The notes beneath the pieces were generated by a model, which saw only the letters and a program-made list of their open reading frames with translations, made no database searches and was not told the origin of the DNA. A DNA stretch of 64,000 bases. It comes from Symbioplanes lichenis. Its GTDB lineage: Bacteria; Actinomycetota; Actinomycetes; Mycobacteriales; Micromonosporaceae. Positions within the stretch are counted from its first letter, which is position 1. Each line of letters opens with the position of its first letter. The translations under genes were made by a program, and so were the position numbers. Shown piece by piece: positions 58,029 through 64,000 of the stretch. The stretch lies in the NCBI RefSeq assembly GCF_030709675.1, contig NZ_JAUZQD010000010.1, positions 186,001-250,000 on the forward strand. Reading direction: 5' to 3'.

Positions 58029-58942
58029 CCGTGGTGGCGGGCCGGCGCACGAGGGCCGGGGCCGACGGCCGGGGCTCGGGTTCCGGCCGTCCCCGCGGCC
58101 GGGGCCCGGGCCGGAAGACGCTGGCCGGCTGGGCCTACGCGACGCCCACGGCGGTCTTCGTCGCCGTCTTCTTCGTCGTCCCCATCGCCCTCGTGGCCCG
58201 CATGTCGCTCTCCGAGTGGAAACTGTTCACCGGCGACAACGGCTGGAACGCCCCGGCGAACTACGAGGCGGTGCTCGAGGACCGCCTGCTGTGGCCGGCC
58301 GTGTGGTTCACCGTGAAGTACACGGCCCTCACCACGGTCATCCTGCTCGCGCTCGCGCTCGGCCTGGCGCTGCTCGTGCAGGAGTCGACCCGCTGGACCG
58401 GTTTTCTGCGGACGTCCTTCCTCGTGCCGTCCGCCCTCGGTCTGGCCTCGGCGTCGCTGCTCTTCTACGCCCTCTACTCACCGCAGAGCGGCCCTTTCGA
58501 AACCGCTTTCCTCGGTACGCCCACCAGCGCGCTCTGGTCCACGGTGGCGCTGATCGTGTGGCGCTTCGCCGGCTTCTACATGCTCCTGCTGCTGGTCGGG
58601 CTCCAGGGCATCTCCGCCGACGTCTACGAGGCGGCGCGGCTGGACGGCGCGAACCGGTTCCAGACGTTCCAGCGCATCACGTTGCCGTTGCTGCGCCCGT
58701 CGATCGCGCTCAGCACGATCATGTGTGTCACCGGCTCGCTGCTTGCCTTCGACCAGTTCTACATCCTCACCAAGGGCGGCCCGGACAACAGCACCATCAC
58801 CATCGTCCAGCTCGTCTACAACGCCGCCTTCCAGGGCCGCAACGACCTGGGACGCGCGGCCGCCCTGTCGATCCTGGTGCTGGGCGTGCTGCTGGTCGTC
58901 AACGTCGTGCAGTTCAAGGGCCTCCGGGGCAGGGAGAACTGA
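58025..58942 (+). CDS. Sugar ABC transporter permease, MalF type
   Basis: A 305-residue CUT1 permease starting at GTG 58025 in an overlap with the binding-protein stop. The lead is Arg/Gly-rich; six helices follow. The EAA loop is VYEAARLDGANRFQTFQRIT, where a one-mismatch copy of the dispersed word encodes NRFQ. It ends directly before the second permease. With that partner it forms the channel of an oligosaccharide importer, and again no ATPase gene is present. Confidence 0.9.
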   Translation: MTVVAGRRTRAGADGRGSGSGRPRGRGPGRKTLAGWAYATPTAVFVAVFFVVPIALVARMSLSEWKLFTGDNGWNAPANYEAVLEDRLLWPAVWFTVKYTALTTVILLALALGLALLVQESTRWTGFLRTSFLVPSALGLASASLLFYALYSPQSGPFETAFLGTPTSALWSTVALIVWRFAGFYMLLLLVGLQGISADVYEAARLDGANRFQTFQRITLPLLRPSIALSTIMCVTGSLLAFDQFYILTKGGPDNSTITIVQLVYNAAFQGRNDLGRAAALSILVLGVLLVVNVVQFKGLRGREN

Positions 58943-59749
58943 ATGCTGCGCACCCCGTCGCGCGTACTCACCGGCGCTCTTGCCTTGTTGTTCCTCTTCC
59001 CCCTGCTCTGGGCGGCGGTCGCCTCGGTCAGCCCGCAGGGCGGCACCGCGCAGACCAACGGCTGGGGCTTCGCCAATTACGTGACCCTGGCGCATTATCA
59101 GGCGGGCATCGGCCGCTATGTGCTGAACTCCACCGCCGTGTCACTCATGACGGTGCTGTTCACCCTGAGCGTCTCCCTGCTCGGCGGGTACGCGTTCGCG
59201 ATGTTCCGCTTTCCCGGGCGGAACGCGCTCTTCCTGGTCACGCTGGCGATCCTCATGGTTCCCTACGCCACCCTGCTGATCCCGCTCTACGTCCTGCTCA
59301 ACAATCTCGGTCTGCAGAACTCGCTGGTCGGGCTGGCGCTCGTGCTCACGATGTTCCAGCTGCCGTTCGCCGTCTTCATGATGCGCATCTCGTTCGAATC
59401 GGTTCCGGGAGAGCTCCGCGAGTCGGCACTCGTGGACGGCTGCGGCAGCTTCCGTGCCCTGCTGCACATCCTGCTTCCCGCCGTGCGACCCGGGCTGGTC
59501 ACGGTCGGCATGTTCGCCTTCCTGGCCGCCTGGAACGACTTCATCACGCCGCTCGTGCTCATCAGCGACTCCGCCAAGGCGCCGCTGCCGCTGGCCGTGG
59601 CCAACATGCGGCAGCAGGTCATGGGCATCGTCGACTACGGCGCCACCGAAGCCGGCGTGGTCGTCCTGGCGCTGCCCTGCATCGTGCTCTTCCTCGCCCT
59701 CCAGCGGCACTACGTCCGCGGTTTCATGTCCGGCGCACTCAAGGGGTGA
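58943..59749 (+). CDS. Sugar ABC transporter permease, MalG type
   Basis: A 268-residue CUT1 permease with six helices. Its EAA loop is LRESALVDGCGSFRALLHIL and it carries AFLAAWNDFITPLVLISD, a typical MalG-type segment. ATG 58943 comes right after the stop of the MalF-type gene. The following GH127 gene starts six bases after its stop. Confidence 0.9.
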   Translation: MLRTPSRVLTGALALLFLFPLLWAAVASVSPQGGTAQTNGWGFANYVTLAHYQAGIGRYVLNSTAVSLMTVLFTLSVSLLGGYAFAMFRFPGRNALFLVTLAILMVPYATLLIPLYVLLNNLGLQNSLVGLALVLTMFQLPFAVFMMRISFESVPGELRESALVDGCGSFRALLHILLPAVRPGLVTVGMFAFLAAWNDFITPLVLISDSAKAPLPLAVANMRQQVMGIVDYGATEAGVVVLALPCIVLFLALQRHYVRGFMSGALKG

Positions 59750-59754
59750 CCCAC

Positions 59755-61785
59755 GTGACGATCGAAGAAACCGATTCCAGCTGGATCACCCGGGGCGGCA
59801 CGCCCGCGGCTCCGCACAGCGGCCGGCTGCACCCGCTCGGTCTGCGCGAGGTCCGGCTGCGGCCGGGTTTCTGGCAACAACGCCAAAACACCAACCGCAC
59901 GGCCTCGCTGAACCACATCGAACAATGGCTGGAACGCGCCGGCTGGCTCGGGAACTTCGACGCCGCCGCCGCGGGAACGCTGCCCGGCGCCCGGCGGGGC
60001 CGGGAGTTCTCCGACACCGAGGTCTACAAGCTGCTCGAGGCGATGGCCTGGGAGTACGGCCGCACGGGCGACCCGGGTCTCGACGAGCGCTACCGGGCGA
60101 TCGTGCGCCGGGTCGCCGCCGCCCAGGAGCCTGACGGCTATCTCAACACGAACTTCGGCCGGCCCGGGCAGGCGCCCCGCTACAGCGACCTGGAGTGGGG
60201 CCACGAGCTCTACTCCTTCGGCCACCTGATCCAGGCCGGCGTGGCCCGCGCCCGTACGGCCGGCCACGACGAACTGGTCCACGTGGCCGTCCGCGCCGCC
60301 GACCACGTCTGCGAGGTCTTCGCGGACCGCGGCCTGTGCGGCCACCCCGAGATCGAGCCCGCCCTGGTCGAGCTCTATCGCGTCACGGGGGAGCGGCGCT
60401 ATCTGGACCAGGCCCGCAAGTTCGTCGACCGCCGGGGCCACCACGAGCTCGCCGACATCGAGTTCGGCCGGGCCTACTTCCAGGACGACGTTCCCGTACG
60501 CGATGCCGAGATCCTGCGTGGCCATGCGGTCCGAGCCGCCTATCTCGCCGCGGGCGCCGTGGACGTGGCGGTCGAGACCGGGGACACGGCCCTGCTGGAT
60601 GCGGTCACCCGGCAATGGCACGCGACGGTGGCCCGGCGTACCTATCTGACCGGGGGCACGGGATCCCGCCACCAGGACGAAGCATTCGGCGAGGACCACG
60701 TCCTGCCGCCCGACCGCGCCTATTCCGAGACGTGCGCCGCCGTCGGCTCGATGATGCTGAGCTGGCGCCTGCTGCTGGCGCACGGCGACGCGGTCTACGC
60801 CGACCTCATCGAACGCACGCTCTTCAACGTCATCGCCACCAGCCCGGCCGACGACGGCCGCGGCTTCTTCTACACGAACACGTTGCATCAGCGCGTTCCG
60901 GGAACGGTTCCCGACCCCGGTCAACTCGTTCCCCGCGCCGCCTCCAGCCTGCGCGCGCCCTGGTTCGCGGTGTCCTGCTGCCCGACCAACCTGGCCCGCA
61001 CCTTCGCCGGCCTCGCGGCCTACCTCGCGACGCGCGACGACGACGGCCTGCAGATTCATCAGTACGCCGCCGCGACGCTCGCCACGACCCTGCCGGGTGA
61101 CCGCCGCGTCGCCTGCGAGATGGACACCGAGTATCCGGTGGACGGCCGCATCACGATCCGCGTCACCGAGTCGCCCGCCGACCCGTGGACCCTGAGCCTC
61201 CGCGTCCCCGCCTGGGCCGTCGGCGCCACCCTGGACGGCACGCCCGTGACGCCCGGCTGGAACCGGTTGCACCGCCGTTTCAGTCCCGGCGACGTGGTCG
61301 TGCTCGACCTGCCCGTCCGTGCCCGGATCACCACGCCCGATCCGCGCATCGACGCCGTCCGGGGGTGCGTGGCTGTCGAGCGCGGACCCCTCGTCCTCTG
61401 CGCCGAATCCGTCGACCTGCCCGTCGACGTCAATGCCCTGCAGATCGTTCCTCAGCTCACCGAGCGCGACGGCTCGGTGTTCGCCACCGGCCGTCGTGTC
61501 AGCGATCCACCCGGTTCCTGGCCCTACAACACCTCCGCCTTCTCCGGCGAGTCGGCCGGCGAGGCTCCGGCCGGTGACCCGGGCGAGGCGGACGGATCCG
61601 GCCGTCCGGACGGCACGTTCGAGCTGCCGCTGCACCCCTATCACCGCTGGGCCCGCCGCGGCCCGTCCACCATGCGCGTCTGGCTGCCCCTCGCCCCCTC
61701 CGCCGTGCACCGCGAGCCGGCGCGGGCACCGGAAAACCCGGCAGCGCAACGCCCGGACCCCACCCCCGAAGGGACCGCGTCATGA
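59755..61785 (+). CDS. GH127 beta-L-arabinofuranosidase, cytoplasmic
   Basis: A 676-residue HypBA1-type enzyme starting at GTG 59755. No signal peptide. Family marks are EPDGYLNTNFGRPGQAPRYS, GHLIQAGVARA and YLTGGTGSRHQDEAFG; the catalytic site is complete with Glu325 and Cys327 in YSETCAAVG, and Cys408-Cys409 in VSCCPTNL. It removes terminal beta-L-arabinofuranose inside the cell, presumably from sugars imported by the preceding transporter. The C-terminal 45 residues are a Pro/Ala tail. It overlaps the next gene by four bases. The GH127 at 12011 is a distinct paralogue. Confidence 0.9.
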   Translation: MTIEETDSSWITRGGTPAAPHSGRLHPLGLREVRLRPGFWQQRQNTNRTASLNHIEQWLERAGWLGNFDAAAAGTLPGARRGREFSDTEVYKLLEAMAWEYGRTGDPGLDERYRAIVRRVAAAQEPDGYLNTNFGRPGQAPRYSDLEWGHELYSFGHLIQAGVARARTAGHDELVHVAVRAADHVCEVFADRGLCGHPEIEPALVELYRVTGERRYLDQARKFVDRRGHHELADIEFGRAYFQDDVPVRDAEILRGHAVRAAYLAAGAVDVAVETGDTALLDAVTRQWHATVARRTYLTGGTGSRHQDEAFGEDHVLPPDRAYSETCAAVGSMMLSWRLLLAHGDAVYADLIERTLFNVIATSPADDGRGFFYTNTLHQRVPGTVPDPGQLVPRAASSLRAPWFAVSCCPTNLARTFAGLAAYLATRDDDGLQIHQYAAATLATTLPGDRRVACEMDTEYPVDGRITIRVTESPADPWTLSLRVPAWAVGATLDGTPVTPGWNRLHRRFSPGDVVVLDLPVRARITTPDPRIDAVRGCVAVERGPLVLCAESVDLPVDVNALQIVPQLTERDGSVFATGRRVSDPPGSWPYNTSAFSGESAGEAPAGDPGEADGSGRPDGTFELPLHPYHRWARRGPSTMRVWLPLAPSAVHREPARAPENPAAQRPDPTPEGTAS

Positions 61786-63794
61786 CCTCCCGCCGGCACG
61801 TCCTCCAGTACGGCACCGCCGCCGCGACTCTCACCGCCCTCGGGCTCCCGGCATCGGCGTCCGCCGCCGCCGCAACTCCCGCTGCCCTCGCTTCTTCCGG
61901 CGCCCGGGCGAAGCGGCGCGTCAACGGCTATCCCGTACCCGCCGCCTGGCAGGCCGTCCCGTTCGACCTGGACCAGGTCGACCTGCTCCCCAGCGTCTTC
62001 ACCGAGAAGCGCGACCGCATCCTCGCCTACGCCCGCGCGTATCCCGCCGACCGCATCCTGGCCAACTTCCGTGCCGCCGCCGGCCTCGACACCCGCGGCG
62101 CCGAGCCCCCGGGCGGCTGGGACGACGCCACCGGCAACCTGCGCGGGCACTACAGCGGCCATTTCCTGTCCCTGCTCGCCCAAGCCTGGGCCGGCACAGG
62201 GGAAACCGTCTTCAGGGACAAGCTCGACTACCTCGTCGCCGGCCTGAAGGAGTGCCAGGACGCCTGGGCCGCGCAGGCCGGCCGGCCCGGCACGCCGCCG
62301 CCCGCACCCAGCTGGACCAGCGGCCGGACCGGCGGCGCCCTGCAGCTCACCGGCGACGGCCGGGACGCGGCGGTCGTGACCGGCACGGGCGGCGCACCCG
62401 GCCCGAGTCACGCGGGATTCCTGGCCGCCTATCCGGAGACGCAGTTCATTCTGCTGGAGCAGTACGCCACCTACCCGGGAATCTGGGCGCCCTGGTACAC
62501 CTGCCACAAAATCATGCGGGGCCTGCTCGACGCGCACACTCTGACCGGCAACGCCACCGCGCTCGACATCGTCACCGGAATGGGGGAGTGGGCGCACAGC
62601 CGGCTCGGCAAGCTGCCGCGCGAGCAGCTCGACCGCATGTGGTCGCTCTACATCGCCGGCGAATACGGCGGCATGAACGAAGTCATGGCCGACCTGCACG
62701 CGCTCACCGGAAATGCCACCTTCCTCGCCACGGCGCGCTGCTTCGACAACACCGCACTGCTCGCGGCGTGCGAGGCGGGCACGGACATCCTCGACGGCAA
62801 GCACGCCAATCAGCACATCCCGCAGTTCCTCGGCTATCTCCGCCTCTATGAGCAGGGCGCCGAGGCCGGTTACCGCACCGCTGCCCGATCGTTCTACGAC
62901 ATGGTGGTGACCCACCGGACCTATGTCCACGGCGGCACCGGCCAGGGCGAGATCTTCCGCAAGCGCGACGCCATCGCCGCGACCATTGCCGGCGACACCA
63001 ACGCCGAGTCGTGCGCCGCGTACAACATGCTGAAAGTGGCGCGCAACCTGTTCCTGCACGCGCCGGCGGCCCACTTCTTCGACTACTACGAGCGGACGCT
63101 GGTCAACCAGATCCTGGCCTCGCGGCGCGATGCCGACAGCACCGAGGACCCGCTGGTCACGTACATGGTGCCGGTCGGGCCAGGCGTCCGGCGCGGCTAC
63201 GGCAACATCGGCACCTGCTGCGGCGGCACCGGCCTCGAGAACCACACGAAATACCAGGACTCGATCTATTTCCGGTCGGCACGCGGCGACATTCTTTACG
63301 TCAACCTCTTCATCCCGTCGACGCTGCGCTGGGCCGAGCGCGGGCTCACAGTGACGCAATCCGGCGACTTCCCGCGCACGGACCGCACCACGCTCACGAT
63401 CTCCGGCCAGGGCCGGCTGGATCTGCGCCTGCGGATTCCGTCGTGGGCTCGCCAGAATGTCACGGTCACCCTCAACAGCAAACCTTTCCCCGTACGCCCG
63501 GAGCGCGACGGTTACGTGCGGATCGACCGCAGCTGGCGCGACGGCGACCGCGTCGATTTCCGTTTCCCGTACCGTCTCGTCGTCGAGAAGACCTTCGACG
63601 ATCCGACGCTGCGCGCCTTGCGCTTCGGTCCCCTGACATTGATCGCCAAGTCCGCGAGCACCGATTACCTGACCGTGCCCCCGACATATCGGCAGGGAAC
63701 CGATCCGCTCACTTTCACCGCCGGGGACGTGACCTTCGAGCCGTTCTTCCGCGGCGACACCGACCGCTACCACGCCTACTTCCGGGAGGCGTGA
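61782..63794 (+). CDS. Secreted GH127-type (DUF1680) glycosidase with Tat signal
   Basis: A 670-residue enzyme. MTSRRHVLQYGTAAATLTAL is a twin-arginine signal with cleavage near ASASAAA (about residue 28). The barrel matches the large glycosidase at 49647 rather than HypBA1-type enzymes (NFRAAAGLDTRGAEPPGGW, WAPWYTCHKIMRGLLDAH, AGEYGGMNEVM). The site is intact: Glu409 and Cys411 in NAESCAAYN, Cys479-Cys480 in IGTCCGGTG. There is a poorly conserved loop at 165-205. Tat export fits a folded zinc enzyme. It probably trims polymers outside the cell, while its operon neighbour completes the job inside. Confidence 0.87.
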   Translation: MTSRRHVLQYGTAAATLTALGLPASASAAAATPAALASSGARAKRRVNGYPVPAAWQAVPFDLDQVDLLPSVFTEKRDRILAYARAYPADRILANFRAAAGLDTRGAEPPGGWDDATGNLRGHYSGHFLSLLAQAWAGTGETVFRDKLDYLVAGLKECQDAWAAQAGRPGTPPPAPSWTSGRTGGALQLTGDGRDAAVVTGTGGAPGPSHAGFLAAYPETQFILLEQYATYPGIWAPWYTCHKIMRGLLDAHTLTGNATALDIVTGMGEWAHSRLGKLPREQLDRMWSLYIAGEYGGMNEVMADLHALTGNATFLATARCFDNTALLAACEAGTDILDGKHANQHIPQFLGYLRLYEQGAEAGYRTAARSFYDMVVTHRTYVHGGTGQGEIFRKRDAIAATIAGDTNAESCAAYNMLKVARNLFLHAPAAHFFDYYERTLVNQILASRRDADSTEDPLVTYMVPVGPGVRRGYGNIGTCCGGTGLENHTKYQDSIYFRSARGDILYVNLFIPSTLRWAERGLTVTQSGDFPRTDRTTLTISGQGRLDLRLRIPSWARQNVTVTLNSKPFPVRPERDGYVRIDRSWRDGDRVDFRFPYRLVVEKTFDDPTLRALRFGPLTLIAKSASTDYLTVPPTYRQGTDPLTFTAGDVTFEPFFRGDTDRYHAYFREA

Positions 63795-63796
63795 CG

Positions 63797-64000
63797 ATGA
63801 GACGCCTCATCGGTGCGGCTGCCGTCCTCGCCGTCGTCCTGGTACCGGTTCCGGCCCGGGCCGGCACGCACAAGGTTCTGCAGGCGCCCACCGCCGAGAC
63901 TCCGTACCCGGTCTTCAAGGGCGACCCGAACCCGGTGCCGGACCAGCGGACGGGGTTTCACGTTCGCAATCAGCTGCAGGCGATCTTCGACGCGGACGTG
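63797..64000 (+). CDS. Secreted protein, 3' end cut by window
   Basis: ATG 63797 starts two bases after the stop of the Tat-exported glycosidase. The first 22 residues are a signal peptide (MRRLIGAAAVLAVVLVPVPA with cleavage at ARA/G). Only 46 mature residues are visible (HKVLQAPTAETPYPVFKGDP onward). They do not suffice for family assignment; the DPNPVPDQRTGFHV stretch resembles the start of some secreted arabinan- or galactan-acting enzymes. It belongs to the second sugar operon. The signal-peptide DNA contains GGTACCGGTTCC, one mismatch from the dispersed word. Confidence 0.7.
   Translation, partial: MRRLIGAAAVLAVVLVPVPARAGTHKVLQAPTAETPYPVFKGDPNPVPDQRTGFHVRNQLQAIFDADV

Noticed and set aside
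60899..60913. CGGGAACGGTTCCCG as a member of the dispersed word family
   Set aside because: It is a perfect odd-length palindrome inside a GH127 gene, but the spacing is one base shorter than GGAANCGNTTCC, so I did not count it.
1..64000. Insertion sequences, prophage, integrase, tRNA or attachment sites
   Set aside because: No transposase, integrase, terminase or tRNA-like cloverleaf was seen; gene order and codon use look chromosomal throughout.

Overview
The window is very GC-rich (roughly 70%), packed with genes, uses many GTG starts and ATGA/GTGA stop-start overlaps, and encodes families typical of filamentous actinobacteria: a DUF6230/DUF6114 pair, a SigE-type ECF sigma factor, MmyB-like regulators and several LacI regulators. 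It looks like chromosomal DNA of a soil or plant-litter actinomycete, most plausibly Micromonosporaceae (Actinoplanes-like). The taxon is inferred from gene content, not proven. I saw no tRNA, rRNA, CRISPR array, prophage or intact insertion sequence.

Layout. 1-9 kb: partial EamA exporter, decayed histidine-kinase remnant, secreted protein with DUF6230/DUF6114 neighbours, DUF808 membrane protein, secreted GH114-like glycosidase, SigE sigma factor with a membrane partner, SGNH esterase. 8.7-18 kb: LacI-controlled carbohydrate locus on the minus strand: binding protein, two permeases, GH127 beta-L-arabinofuranosidase, a GH-A/CBM35 enzyme and GH30 beta-1,6-galactanase, with the lacI gene divergent. 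18-23 kb: two-component pair, M24 peptidase, cupin, PDR-type reductase and a wrecked MOSC-reductase pseudogene. 23-34.4 kb: general genes (NAD-dependent DNA ligase, a shortened PQQ-type dehydrogenase, SDR, GNAT, SseB-like, TetR/MMPL pair, two MmyB-like regulators, a luciferase-like oxidoreductase, a membrane protein). 34.4-52.3 kb: a near-continuous hydroxyproline and peptide locus, ending in a large GH127-type glycosidase. 52.3-56.6 kb: repeat-rich spacer, MBL hydrolase and LysR regulator, a dethiobiotin-synthetase-like membrane protein with a probable frameshift, and a second lacI. 56.7-64 kb: second carbohydrate locus: binding protein, two permeases, two more GH127-type enzymes and the start of a secreted protein that runs off the window.

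How the genes fit together. The 34.4-41.4 kb block encodes the complete trans-4-hydroxy-L-proline route: epimerase, three-subunit D-hydroxyproline dehydrogenase, deaminase of the DHDPS family, 2-oxoglutarate-semialdehyde dehydrogenase and a GntR regulator. It is followed by a five-gene dipeptide/oligopeptide ABC transporter, a prolyl aminopeptidase-like hydrolase, an M24 Xaa-Pro-type peptidase, and a GH127-type glycosidase whose reading frame overlaps the peptidase gene. With the flanking loci for beta-L-arabinofuranosides and beta-1,6-galactan, the simplest reading is a locus for using plant hydroxyproline-rich glycoproteins (extensins and arabinogalactan proteins): sugars are removed, Hyp-peptides imported and cleaved, and Hyp burned to 2-oxoglutarate. 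A shared motif TGTGACATNNNACT before three of its transcription units suggests one regulon.

A second theme is a dispersed near-palindromic DNA word, GGAANCGNTTCC. It occurs exactly at least seven times and with one mismatch about twenty more, inside genes in all three reading frames, is concentrated in the catabolic regions, and I find none between about 22.9 and 35.9 kb.
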